DNA from: a bacterium
Lineage (GTDB): Bacteria > Cyanobacteriota > Vampirovibrionia > Obscuribacterales > Obscuribacteraceae
Assembly: GCA_016124935.1 (NCBI GenBank)
Contig: WGMS01000018.1
Location: 85,127 to 149,126, forward strand
Direction: 5' to 3'
DNA: 64,000 bases
Each line of letters begins with the position of its first letter. The first letter of the stretch is position 1. The translations under genes and the position numbers were made by a program. A model generated the notes under the pieces. The model worked only from the letters and a program-made list of their open reading frames with translations, was not told the DNA's origin and searched no databases. Below are positions 24,819 through 33,312 of the stretch, piece after piece.

Positions 24819-26318
24819 AGCACTGGTTGTCTGATACAGTTTTGATACCGGCTTACGCGGCCAGTTGTTGGAGCCCGGCTATTGATGAACGTGCACGAGC
24901 CTTCCTGTGACGAACTATCTTCAGTAGATTGTGAGCTGCACAGACAAGGAGCCATTCCCCTTGAACCTTTGTCAGTCCACGAAATGAGAAACGGCGAAAC
25001 TCAAGATTCGCCTCCTTGATTTGTCCGAAGGCTGGCTCAACGATTGCTTTGCGTTGGGCGTAGGCGGTTTTGCCAGCCTTCGTGCGGAGTTTTCTTCGCA
25101 TCAAATCTGCGGTAGATATGTCATTGGGAATTCGCCCTCTCGGCGGGCCTTCAGATGCAGAGCCACTCTTGAGTCTGCCTGGTGATATCAGCCATTCGGT
25201 AGTTTTGTACTTCGCTTTCAGATTTTCAGTCACCGCCTCGCTGAAGTATCCAGCATCTGCAAGACCGCGGCCTGGTAGTACACCGACTTGGTCGACAGTT
25301 TTTTGCACAAGTGGCTCCAATTGCTGTTTGTCATTGCCGGCTTGCGTAACAAAGGCAGCAAGAATTATCTGGCTGCCTTTATCTACCGCGGCCTGCGCAT
25401 TGTAGCATTGCTCAAAACTGGCTCCCTTTTTCATGATCCTCGATTCTGGATCGGTGAAGTTTCGCTGATCCTTCTCCTTGGGTGGCTCTCCAGTTTCTTC
25501 CAGACGTTGATCCTCAAGTGCAAACCTTGCTTCTTGAATCCTCGCAAAACGGCTACGCTTAAACTCAAGCTCTTCCTCGATTTCCTTCTTTCGCTGAACT
25601 GATGCCGTTCTTCTCTCCTTCTTCAAGGTCTCCATCTCCTCATGCAGGCTCTGAACTGTAGTGCACATACGCTCGTAGCTCATTGCCTTGTGTTTAGAAG
25701 CGTTGGCCAGCATCTTCGTTCCATCAAATGCCACATCCCGCATTTCAACCAAATCGTCATCGAGAGCCAACGAGACCGTTTGTGGAAACACATTGGCTAA
25801 TGCGTCTGCTTTCTCCGCTCGAAATTTAGTAATAGTGCTGAAACTTGGCGTCAAGCCACCTGTCAGATACCTGAAGTCGAGGCGTTCAACGCATGCCTGT
25901 GCTATCTTTCGACTTGAAGTCAAACCAACCATGTATCCATACACTACTATCTTCAGCAACATCAACGGATCGTAGCTCGGTCGACCATGCGTTTCGCGGA
26001 TTCGAGACCCGGCAATTTCTGAAGTATCAATTTCCTGTTCGATAATCTCATTGAAACACTTCACCTGATGATCGGCCGGTAGCCAACAACCTGGGTCGCT
26101 TGGAACCAGACACAGCTGGTGTACATTCGAAGCAACAACCCTACTCATGCTGCACCTCCAGCCGGTTGCAGCCCATCTAAGAATCTGGTATTCTTCCGCA
26201 TTAGAAAAACTCTTCTGTTTGGCGTAACTTGTTTTTGCAACCAAATGATCGCTCAAAGAGTTGAGTTTTTCAACCCATTTGATACTGTAAACGATACCGT
26301 CTGAGAAATTGCCAGGAC
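24811..26318 (-). mobile_element. IS1182-like insertion sequence (ends approximate)
   Basis: The element encodes one DDE transposase (24853-26148). Candidate ends are GTCCTT at 24811 and the inverted GTCCTG at 26318; inverted-repeat similarity beyond these few bases is weak. The ends agree with where the flanking open frames are broken, giving about 1.5 kb. No convincing target-site duplication was found by eye, so the boundaries are uncertain by perhaps 10-20 bp. Confidence 0.6.
24853..26148 (-). CDS. IS1182-family transposase
   Basis: The ATG at 26146-26148 has a strong GGAGGT ribosome binding site 6 nt upstream, giving 431 aa; the ORF extends 36 codons further without support. The N terminus has the family's GRPSYDPLMLLKIVVYGYM block, and the DDE core includes VAFDGTKMLANASK, YNAQAAVDKGSQIILA and LADAGYFSE. 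A coiled segment lies between (about residues 180-230). The C terminus carries KAIVEPAFGQIKE and FSFRGLTKVQGEW, which contain the catalytic glutamate. The gene appears intact. Confidence 0.9.
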   Translation of the reverse strand: MSRVVASNVHQLCLVPSDPGCWLPADHQVKCFNEIIEQEIDTSEIAGSRIRETHGRPSYDPLMLLKIVVYGYMVGLTSSRKIAQACVERLDFRYLTGGLTPSFSTITKFRAEKADALANVFPQTVSLALDDDLVEMRDVAFDGTKMLANASKHKAMSYERMCTTVQSLHEEMETLKKERRTASVQRKKEIEEELEFKRSRFARIQEARFALEDQRLEETGEPPKEKDQRNFTDPESRIMKKGASFEQCYNAQAAVDKGSQIILAAFVTQAGNDKQQLEPLVQKTVDQVGVLPGRGLADAGYFSEAVTENLKAKYKTTEWLISPGRLKSGSASEGPPRGRIPNDISTADLMRRKLRTKAGKTAYAQRKAIVEPAFGQIKEANLEFRRFSFRGLTKVQGEWLLVCAAHNLLKIVRHRKARARSSIAGLQQLAA

Positions 26319-26400
26319 TTTACAATCTCTCGGCTCTGTCGGGCCCGATCAGTTCCTGGTTTGTGACCACATTGAACTTTTAGATCAGGCTCCTAGGTGA
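26305..26400 (+). pseudogene. 3' fragment of the IS-interrupted third gene
   Basis: Beyond the right IS end a plus-strand frame reads LQSLGSVGPDQFLVCDHIEL and ends at TGA 26398-26400. It has protein-like composition and lacks its own start, as expected for the tail of the gene whose head is at 24738-24818. Its last codons overlap the end of the Cas9 fragment on the opposite strand by 16 bp. That the two halves belong together is inferred from orientation and position. Confidence 0.4.
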
Positions 26401-26783
26401 TAAAACACTCGACCAAGTTCATATAAAGCCAGTTCTTCCTCCAGAGCTATTTTTCTCAACAAATAGGGGTCGCTTACATCAGGTGCAGTAAACAGTCGAA
26501 GTCTTTCTACTTCCGTAGCTGGAAGCAACTGGAATTCAGCTAACTTAACCAATAGATTGTGTTTTCTCTTAGCTCGCCTCTGAACTTGCCTTCTTTGCGC
26601 TCTTGCTCGACGCCTAGCTTGGTTTAGTGGAGTTTGTGTTTTCTTATCGACCACTTCCGGAAAAACTCTGACTCCACAATCTACCAGACCAGCCGGATCT
26701 CCCTTACTATCCAATTTGATTAGTGCCCATCCAATTGAGCTACTACCAAGATCCAATCCTAAAGCGAGGCTTTCTGCGCTCAT
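26385..26783 (-). CDS. Orphan N-terminal Cas9 fragment (RuvC-I and bridge helix only)
   Basis: The 132-aa frame begins MSAESLALGLDLGSSSIGWAL, the RuvC-I motif of Cas9 with the catalytic Asp at residue 11. Residues 56-80 form the Arg-rich bridge helix (RRRARAQRRQVQRRAKRK). Residues 105-131 (DPYLLRKIALEEELALYELG and FYHL) match the conserved start of the REC lobe of type II-C-like Cas9. It stops exactly where other Cas9 proteins continue with a QRRGF-type segment. HNH, RuvC-II/III and PAM domains are absent; Cas9 is normally 950-1400 aa. AAGGGGG 7 nt before the ATG is a good ribosome binding site, so the fragment may still be translated. The break abuts the IS-interrupted gene, suggesting that the rest was lost by rearrangement. 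IscB is excluded because there is no PLMP domain. Confidence 0.85.
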   Translation of the reverse strand: MSAESLALGLDLGSSSIGWALIKLDSKGDPAGLVDCGVRVFPEVVDKKTQTPLNQARRRARAQRRQVQRRAKRKHNLLVKLAEFQLLPATEVERLRLFTAPDVSDPYLLRKIALEEELALYELGRVFYHLGA

Positions 26784-26795
26784 ATGAGATCCCCC

Positions 26796-26824
26796 TTGCG
26801 CTATTTCGCAATTCTAGATAAGAT
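26796..26824 (+). promoter_or_regulatory. Promoter of the predicted tracrRNA
   Basis: TTGCGC (26796-26801), a 17-nt spacer and TAAGAT (26819-26824) predict a start near 26831. The promoter is divergent from and starts 13 bp upstream of the Cas9-fragment start codon. Confidence 0.55.
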
Positions 26825-26830
26825 TCCTGA

Positions 26831-26945
26831 GTAATTTTAACTGACCGATGTCTGCATTGCTTTCTACAATAAGTAAGCGAAAGCTTCGCAGGATATGCCC
26901 CTCGGGCTAAACCTTCCAGCCTCCGTAATGGGGGCTGTTCTTTTT
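26831..26945 (+). ncRNA. Predicted tracrRNA of a degenerate type II CRISPR-Cas system
   Basis: From the predicted start, an anti-repeat-like segment (about 26840-26870, ending TTTCTACAAT) leads directly into AAGTAAG. Type II-C tracrRNAs show the same junction (CTACAAT then AAG). A GAAA-capped AAGC/GCTT hairpin (26875-26886) follows, then GCAGGATATGCCCC, a GCCC-CTC-GGGC hairpin (26897-26907), and a terminal stem AGCCTCC/GGGGGCT with a T-run. Size (about 115 nt), order of elements, a matching promoter and terminator, and position next to a Cas9 piece all agree. The cognate CRISPR repeat would begin roughly ATTGTAGAAAGCAATGCAGA; none is present in this window. No other feature was found in the remaining 26951-27134. 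Confidence 0.7.
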
Positions 26946-26950
26946 ATTTT
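26918..26950 (+). terminator. Rho-independent terminator of the tracrRNA
   Basis: AGCCTCC (26918-26924), loop GTAAT and GGGGGCT (26930-26936) form a 7-bp stem with one G-U pair, followed by GTTCTTTTTATTTT. Confidence 0.75.
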
Positions 26951-27134
26951 GTTCTCTTTTAGAGCTAGTCCTTACTGCTAGTTGTTAAAAATAAAAGATT
27001 AAATGTGATCAAAATCGCCCTCATACTAACGGACCAGGTTTCAATCCACCATTGTTCAACTCTGAACATCTTAAGGCGATCCAGCTACCCGGACCACCGT
27101 AATAGCCACACTGCCGCAGGTGTTTTGCTCTTTA

Positions 27135-30100
27135 TCAGCGGCGTTTCTTGGCGCCACCGGTGGCAGGACCAAGTCCCTGGATGCGAGTCTTGCAGTCGGC
27201 TGCGTTTGGTCCCGAGGGTGCCAGTTGCAGATACTTCTGATAGTCCTTGCGGGCTGCCGCTTTGTTATTGAGGAACTCGTATAAAGTGCCGCGATAATAG
27301 TAGGCGTCAGCCAGCTTCCCATCCATGTTTATCGCCCTGGTATATTCTGCGATGGCCTCGTTGTTATTGTTGTTTGCCTGGAAGGCGGTACCGAGGTTCA
27401 TGCGGGTGTTGGCGTCATCACTGAGTCGCAGAGCCGCTTGATAGTCGGCGATGGCACCGGGCAGGTCATACTTGCCACCACCCATATCGGTGGTCTGCTT
27501 CTTGTAGGCTGACTCCAAAAGTGGTGCCGCCTTGGCCTGCTTGGCTCCGACCAGGGCCTCTTTGTAAGCAGCCGTGGCGGGGTCTAGACTCATCGCCTTT
27601 TCATAGTTAGTGATGGCGCTATCTATGTTGTTCTTAGCCTGATAAGCGGTACCCATGGCATAGTAGTAGGCAGGCTCATTGGCGTTGACCGCAATCGCTT
27701 TCTTATAAGAGGCAATCGCTTCGTCGTATTTAGACTCTTGCTGCAACTTCACAGCGTCATCGTACGCGGTCTGGGCTTCTGCGCTTTGCTGCATCTGGGC
27801 CTGGGTGACAATCTTTTGAACATCTTTTGGATTGGCTCTAAGAGCGTCTACCCTCGCTTGCGCCTGGGCTCTGTATGATCCCTGGGGCGCTTCGGCGAGA
27901 TACTTTTGATAGGTAGAGACAGCCGCGGCTGCGTTACCGTCGTTTTCATCGAGAGCGCCTACGAAATAGAGACAATCTTTGGTGCCCTTGCTATAGCCCT
28001 GCATGTAAGAGGAACGCGCTTTCTGGAAGTTACCCAGGAACTGATAAGAGGCACCGAGGAAGGTATCAACATCAGAATTGCCGGGATCCACTTTGAGCGC
28101 TTGCTCGTATGCGTCGATGGCTCCCTGATAATCTTTGGAGGCGTATTTGGTATTACCGTCATTGATAAACGGAGCAGCTTTTGAGGCCACGGCGGCATCG
28201 AGAACTTTCTGATACTCGGCTATCTGCTGCTTATCCGTGCATAGGCTTATCGCTTTTTTAAAATAGACCACGGCGTTATCGATATCCTCTTTGGCTTGAT
28301 AGAGATAGCCTATTGCATAAGGATAAGTTGGCTCGTTCGGCTGTGCCTGGGCGGCGATCTGGAACTGAGCGATGGCTTCGTCGTATTTCTTCTCTTTCTG
28401 GAACTCGACCCCCTTGTTATAGGCATCGGCGGCAGCCTCTGCACCTTTTCTATCGGCGGAGGTCTGGAGTTTTTCTATGTCATTGGGATTCTTCGAAAGC
28501 GCAGCGACTCTTGTCTGGGCAAGGCTGGCATAGGCGCCGGAGGGGTCAGCTTTCAGGTACTGCTGGTAGAGACCGAGAGCCTGCATGCCCTTGTTGTAGT
28601 TTTCATCAATGGCAGCCATTAAATAGAGGTTGCCGACACTGCCTTTCTTATCGAGGTCATAACCCTTTTGATAAGAGACCCGGGCTTGCTGGAAGTCATC
28701 GGTCTGTTGCTGAGCCGTACCTAAGTTGGTCCAGATCGAAGCGTTTTTAGGCAGCAACTTGGTGGCTTGTTGATAGAGCTCGATGGCGCCTGCGACATCG
28801 CCAGCTTTCTGCTTGTTATAGGCTTCTTGCACAAGGGGACCGGCCTGCTCGTCGTTGGCGCTGACCAGTGCCTCTTTGTAGGTTTTGTTGTCGGCGTCCA
28901 TGGCAAGCGCCTTGTTATAGTTCAAGCGCGCATTGTCATAATCTTTTTTAGCCTGGAAGCAAGTACCTAGACCATAGATGTAGTCAGCAAGCGGTTTCTT
29001 GGAAATAGCATCGTTATATTTGGCAATAGCCTGGTCGTATTGCCCTTGCTTTTGCAGCGCGACAGCAGCATTGAATGCGTCTTCTGCATCTTTTTCGTTG
29101 GCGATTTCAGTCTGCGATTTGATCTTAATGGTGGCGGTGATATCTTTGCTGAGAGCATCCACTCTCTCTTTAGTCGGTCCTATATACTGACCGGAAGGCG
29201 CTTTCTGCAGGTAGAGCTTGTATTTGGCCAAAGCATTGACACCGCTGCCGAAGTGCTCTTCTATCTTACCGATAAAATAAAGGTCATCGACCCTGCCTGC
29301 AGGATCTAATTTGTAAGCCTTGTCATAAGAGGCTTCGGCTGCCCGGTAATCTTCTAGAGAATACTGAGCGGAGGCGAGGTTATACCAGATTTCGTCATTC
29401 TTAGGTCTGATATCGAGAGCCTGTTTATAGAGATCGATAGCCTTGGCGTATTGCTTCGCTTCATGGGCTGCCACGGCTTGTTTGATGATAGGCTCGGCCT
29501 TGCTGCCCATGGCGTCATCGAGGGCGACGGAATAGTTTTTGTTGTTGGGGTCGAGGCTTACGGCAAGCCGGTATTCGGCTATCGCTTTTTCGATATCTTT
29601 CTTGGCTTCATAAGCCGCACCAAGGTTGAAGTGGGTGGCTGCGTCTTTTGGATCGACATTGATGAGCTGCAGATATTTTGCGATGGCATCGTCGAAGTTG
29701 CCGGCTTTGAAAGAGTCGTTGGCTGCTTTAGCCAGGTTCTCGACGTCTTGATCTTTCTTGGCTGCCGATGCGGTCTCTAGACCGAGCTTGGCTCTTTTGT
29801 CATTGGCGTCTATAGATAGAGCCTTTTGATAAGCGGCTATCGCCTTGGCGTAATCTTTGGTGAGCTGCTGATAGACAGTACCGATGTTGACTATGACCTC
29901 GACACTGTTGGCTCGCATTTTAAGCGCTTCGCCATATTCCGCCAGAGCAGCCTGGGCATTGCCTGCTTTCTGATACTCGACACCCTGGTCGACATGTTTT
30001 TGATACTGGGCTTCGGCCATGGCCTTTGGCAAATCTCCCAGAAGTTTCTGGGCGGTGGGGTTCGCTTTACCCTGGGAGAATCGAATCGCCTGTTTATACT

Positions 30101-30926
30101 CTTCGGCGGCTTGATTGAAGTCACCCCGCAATTGCAGAGCCTGACCCAGACCTATGTGGTTTTCCGGAGCGATTGGGTTTTCGGCAAGAGCGGCTTCCCA
30201 TCCGGCAACCAGGGCATCAAGCACCTCGGTGTCATTGGGATTGAGCTTGAGAGCCTGACCGTAGGCACCGATAGCTTCGGCGATTTTCTTGTCGGCTTGC
30301 AGAGTCTGCCCCAACTTTACCGCGCGCATGGCGGTGGCTTCGGCTCCCAGTGCGGATCTGTAAGCGTTCTCGGCGTCTTCGAGCTTGTTCTCGACGCGAT
30401 AGACATCACCGAGGCGTTCCCAGATGGCACCATCGTTTTTGATTTCGAGGGCGGCTTTATATTCTACGATGGCACCGGTGAAGTCGCCGGACTTGCGAGA
30501 AGAATCACCTAGATCGACCCGGTCTTCAAACTTGTTAGGATCCCGGTTCATGAACCGAATGATTCCAGAGACGTTTTGCTTGGTGGTAGCGTTGCTCGGA
30601 TCTAACAACAGAGCGCGGTGAAACTGCTTGAGCGCCTGCATCGGGTTCTTCTGCAACTGCAGTCCATAGTTGTTATAGGCAATCGCCAGGTTCTTTCTGG
30701 CAAGCTCGTAGGTCGAATCTACCTTGAGCGCTTCTTCAAACTGGCGAATCGCCTCCTGGAAATTCTGCTGATTGAGCGCCCGCACCCCGGCATTATTGAG
30801 CTCTATCACCCTGGAGCTGGTGGCATGAGCCGGCGCCACTACCTGTGGTGCTATGCCGAGAGCCGCAAGTGATAGGGCCAGAGCTATTTGTCTTTTACGA
30901 AACCTGGAATTGCCTGCTTTAGCCAA
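27135..30926 (-). CDS. Giant exported TPR-repeat protein (1263 aa)
   Basis: It is read from TTG with AGGAG about 13 nt upstream. A signal peptide ends near AHAT (about residue 36). Almost the whole mature protein consists of tetratricopeptide repeats (AIAxYxxALxxDPxNxxxxxxL). Three longer super-repeats of about 220 residues recur at about residues 520-610, 745-830 and 965-1050. Each carries a LYxxGxIxE-type block, a QKYLxxxPSG-type block and an 'ARVDALSxNPxD' block. TPR solenoids bind proteins; an exported one of this length is probably a periplasmic or surface scaffold. The C terminus is basic (GGAKKRR). Start codon choice is uncertain. Confidence 0.8.
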   Translation of the reverse strand: MAKAGNSRFRKRQIALALSLAALGIAPQVVAPAHATSSRVIELNNAGVRALNQQNFQEAIRQFEEALKVDSTYELARKNLAIAYNNYGLQLQKNPMQALKQFHRALLLDPSNATTKQNVSGIIRFMNRDPNKFEDRVDLGDSSRKSGDFTGAIVEYKAALEIKNDGAIWERLGDVYRVENKLEDAENAYRSALGAEATAMRAVKLGQTLQADKKIAEAIGAYGQALKLNPNDTEVLDALVAGWEAALAENPIAPENHIGLGQALQLRGDFNQAAEEYKQAIRFSQGKANPTAQKLLGDLPKAMAEAQYQKHVDQGVEYQKAGNAQAALAEYGEALKMRANSVEVIVNIGTVYQQLTKDYAKAIAAYQKALSIDANDKRAKLGLETASAAKKDQDVENLAKAANDSFKAGNFDDAIAKYLQLINVDPKDAATHFNLGAAYEAKKDIEKAIAEYRLAVSLDPNNKNYSVALDDAMGSKAEPIIKQAVAAHEAKQYAKAIDLYKQALDIRPKNDEIWYNLASAQYSLEDYRAAEASYDKAYKLDPAGRVDDLYFIGKIEEHFGSGVNALAKYKLYLQKAPSGQYIGPTKERVDALSKDITATIKIKSQTEIANEKDAEDAFNAAVALQKQGQYDQAIAKYNDAISKKPLADYIYGLGTCFQAKKDYDNARLNYNKALAMDADNKTYKEALVSANDEQAGPLVQEAYNKQKAGDVAGAIELYQQATKLLPKNASIWTNLGTAQQQTDDFQQARVSYQKGYDLDKKGSVGNLYLMAAIDENYNKGMQALGLYQQYLKADPSGAYASLAQTRVAALSKNPNDIEKLQTSADRKGAEAAADAYNKGVEFQKEKKYDEAIAQFQIAAQAQPNEPTYPYAIGYLYQAKEDIDNAVVYFKKAISLCTDKQQIAEYQKVLDAAVASKAAPFINDGNTKYASKDYQGAIDAYEQALKVDPGNSDVDTFLGASYQFLGNFQKARSSYMQGYSKGTKDCLYFVGALDENDGNAAAAVSTYQKYLAEAPQGSYRAQAQARVDALRANPKDVQKIVTQAQMQQSAEAQTAYDDAVKLQQESKYDEAIASYKKAIAVNANEPAYYYAMGTAYQAKNNIDSAITNYEKAMSLDPATAAYKEALVGAKQAKAAPLLESAYKKQTTDMGGGKYDLPGAIADYQAALRLSDDANTRMNLGTAFQANNNNNEAIAEYTRAINMDGKLADAYYYRGTLYEFLNNKAAARKDYQKYLQLAPSGPNAADCKTRIQGLGPATGGAKKRR

Positions 30927-31105
30927 CGGTACTGAATACTCCTGTGGAACTTGTCAAAGGTTTTGAAACACTAGTAAAAAGAATTGGCTCTATTCTATAG
31001 AAAACTCCTCATATTATCTCTAAGTTCTGGTAATCAGGATATAGACTTTCCCCTGGAATTCAGAACCAGACAATAACGGCAAGGACGTCAAGGGAAACAA
31101 AATGT

Positions 31106-31140
31106 TTCGAGCCCGCCTCCTTGTGGGAGACGGGCTCGAA
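31106..31140 (-). terminator. Terminator of hpf
   Basis: A 10-bp outer stem (TTCGAGCCCG with CGGGCTCGAA) and a 4-bp inner stem (CTCC/GGAG, loop CACAA) lie 34 nt after the hpf stop. The following minus-strand sequence ACATTTTGTTT is moderately T-rich. Confidence 0.7.
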
Positions 31141-31173
31141 GATATTTGTTGCCAAGCGAAAAGAGCTGTCGGT

Positions 31174-31764
31174 TTAATATTCCGGTTCGATCAATCCATA
31201 GTTGCCGTCGCGACGATGGTAGACGGTACTGACATGGTTGGTCTCGGCATTGACGAACATGAAGAAGTCATGACCAAGAAGATCCATGTGTTTGCATGCT
31301 TCCTCCGGGCTCATCGGCTTCAAGGCGAACTTCTTGGAACGAACGATGGACGGAGTTTCGGTCTCCTCCAGCATGACGGCTTCTTCGACCGCATCATCAT
31401 CATCCATCTCAGCGCCCACATCGACTCTCTCTTTGGGCTTGTGCTTCTTGTCCTTGTTGTGGGTCTTGTGGAAGTAGCGGGTCTTATATTTGCGAAGCTG
31501 GCGTTCTATCTTGTCTGCCACCAGATCGATGGAGGCATACATATTTTCGGTGGACTCTTCACCGCGAATCACCTGACCGTTCACCGAAATCGTCACTTCG
31601 GCCGTCTGGCTTCTAGCGATGGAAGGGTTCTTGGCTACACTGAGAAGCGCTTTGCAATCGAGGTCAGAATCAAAGTGTTTCTGCGCTCGCTGCAGCTTAT
31701 CGACCAGATAATCTTTCAAAGCCGGCGTCAAGTCTATGTTCCGTCCAGTAACCGTCACATGCAT
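31174..31764 (-). CDS. hpf: Long-form ribosome hibernation promoting factor
   Basis: The ATG at 31762-31764 (MHVTVTGRNIDL) has GGAGG 7 nt upstream; a TTG two codons earlier is too close to it. The 196-aa protein has the N-terminal S30AE fold (GRNIDLTPALKDYL ... ASIDLVADKIERQL), an acidic linker, and the C-terminal dimerisation domain (VRSKKFALKPMSPEEA ... VYHRRDGNYGLIEP). Long HPF joins 70S ribosomes into inactive 100S dimers in stationary phase or stress. It is followed by its own terminator, so it is likely monocistronic. Confidence 0.95.
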   Translation of the reverse strand: MHVTVTGRNIDLTPALKDYLVDKLQRAQKHFDSDLDCKALLSVAKNPSIARSQTAEVTISVNGQVIRGEESTENMYASIDLVADKIERQLRKYKTRYFHKTHNKDKKHKPKERVDVGAEMDDDDAVEEAVMLEETETPSIVRSKKFALKPMSPEEACKHMDLLGHDFFMFVNAETNHVSTVYHRRDGNYGLIEPEY

Positions 31765-31983
31765 CAGCAATCCTCCAGAGAAGCCGCCAGGAATTTAATT
31801 ATGGCGTGGTTTCCATTTATATGAGCAATGAGGGTGAAATCGGATGGACGCCATCCCAGATCACCTCAAAAAGCAAGACATCTCAAATATCTCACCCTTA
31901 TATGATAAACCCTCGATCTATTATTGACGATACCTCAATGAAAAAATCAGGGTTTGGCCTTGCAAAAGCCATGATAGAGAAGC

Positions 31984-33312
31984 TTATCTCAAGGCTGAAT
32001 CCGCCGAAAGAATGATTCTGGCGGCTTCCAGATAATTGAGCCGGTCATGGCTTCCGGCGTTGTTATGACTGACAACGGCGGCTCGAGCCGAGGGAACGAA
32101 CCACTTGTCGGCGCGGGTGCGGGCTTTCCTGGCGAGGGGGCCGGGATTGTGCGGATCGATAGCAGTGCCCATCTTTCTGGCGCGGGCTTTGAGATCCACG
32201 GCCCGGGCAATGACATCCAACGCTTCCTTCTGGCCAATCACTTCATGACCAGAAACAGAAGAATATGCAGGATCAAGACCGAAGTTGCGCACGAAGTCGG
32301 CAAGCGCATTGCTATCCTGGATCTCGGTGCCTGTAAGCTTGCGAGAGATGATCGAATAAAACTCGCTGCGGCTGACGGAAGAGGAGGGATCCTTGACAGC
32401 GACGAACTCTCCTTGCTTTCTGAGCTCTTTGAAGGCAGCCAGGCTGAATCTGGCATTAACCGGGAAATAGTCGGTATAGCGAGCCAGGCAGTCATACTGC
32501 TCGTCGGTCACCTGATGGAAAGGATAGAGGCTGGCGCTGGTAACACCGTTGTCTCTGCAAGCCCGCATGAAATCGTGAATCTCTCTGCTGTGGGTCTTCA
32601 TACCGTCGCCGATTACGTGGATCTCCGCATCGGGTCTACCGATTAATTCGCGGACTTTTTTGACTGTGTCGCGGGTGTAGTCATAGGCTTTATAGTCGGC
32701 GTATTTACTGTTCCAGTAATTCATCGGGGCAATAACATCATAATATTGATCGAGCATCTTCCAGGGAGTTCTGGCGACTTGAGGAGCTTTATTGAGAGGG
32801 CTGAAAACCACTGCTACCAGGGGGTAGTCCTTACCGAGCTTATCGCGCAGATAACGGCTGTATTTCTCGACCTTCCAGGCGCTGAGGTCCTTTTCCATGT
32901 TGGCGGCAATACTGTCGAACTTATCTCCTCTTGGAGTTCTGAACTGAGCCGCATCCACCATCTTCTGGGCGTCGGCTTCCGGGTTGTCCAGCATGGAGAA
33001 AGACCAGGCGATGACACGAATCTTGTAGCGATGGCAGGTTTCAATCAGTTTGCCAAGTCTGTCGGGATTGCGAATTGCTTCGGTGTTACTGCGCGATGTC
33101 TGCACAAAAACGTTGCGCACACCATGACGGTTCAAGTTGAGACAGTACTCTTCGGTCTCGTTCACCGGCGGGTGACTCCAGATATTCATCCAGATGCCAG
33201 GACCATCGGCTATGCCGGGCGGCTCGGAAAGAGAGCCAGCCTGAGCGCTGGAGTTGAAAGAAACAAAGAATGCCATGAGAGCGGCAGATATAAAAACGCG
33301 GCGGATGTCCAT
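31984..33312 (-). CDS. Exported TIM-barrel protein, glycoside-hydrolase-like
   Basis: The 442-aa product has a signal peptide ending near AQAG (about residue 26). The next about 270 residues alternate beta strands and helices as in a TIM barrel, with strands such as RNVFVQTSRS, IRVIAWSFSM, VAVVFSP, YDVIAPMNYW, IHVIGDG and ASLYPFHQV. APMNYW and the preceding acidic/aromatic residues recall DUF4015/GH-like hydrolases acting on cell-surface glycans. Residues about 320-400 (VSRSEFYSIISRKL ... KEALDVIARAV) loosely resemble SLH-type repeats, a possible wall anchor. Catalytic residues cannot be assigned with certainty. Confidence 0.55.
   Translation of the reverse strand: MDIRRVFISAALMAFFVSFNSSAQAGSLSEPPGIADGPGIWMNIWSHPPVNETEEYCLNLNRHGVRNVFVQTSRSNTEAIRNPDRLGKLIETCHRYKIRVIAWSFSMLDNPEADAQKMVDAAQFRTPRGDKFDSIAANMEKDLSAWKVEKYSRYLRDKLGKDYPLVAVVFSPLNKAPQVARTPWKMLDQYYDVIAPMNYWNSKYADYKAYDYTRDTVKKVRELIGRPDAEIHVIGDGMKTHSREIHDFMRACRDNGVTSASLYPFHQVTDEQYDCLARYTDYFPVNARFSLAAFKELRKQGEFVAVKDPSSSVSRSEFYSIISRKLTGTEIQDSNALADFVRNFGLDPAYSSVSGHEVIGQKEALDVIARAVDLKARARKMGTAIDPHNPGPLARKARTRADKWFVPSARAAVVSHNNAGSHDRLNYLEAARIILSADSALR

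Noticed and set aside
26950..27000. TTTTAGAGCTAGTCC ... GTTAAAAATAAAAG resembles parts of type II-A repeat/tracr sequences
   Set aside because: The order is wrong, there is no second copy, and it lies past the terminator. It does not match the anti-repeat predicted at 26840-26870.
26784..27134. Search for a CRISPR array next to the Cas9 fragment
   Set aside because: No direct repeat of 20 nt or more with regular spacing is visible in this gap or on the other side of the IS.
29826..30512. 228-codon plus-strand frame opposite the 1263-aa TPR gene
   Set aside because: Antisense shadow of repetitive TPR coding sequence; composition is unlike real proteins here.
31806..32015. 69-codon plus-strand frame in the gap between hpf and the TIM-barrel gene
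   Set aside because: No ribosome binding site, overlaps the end of the minus-strand gene, and low-information composition.
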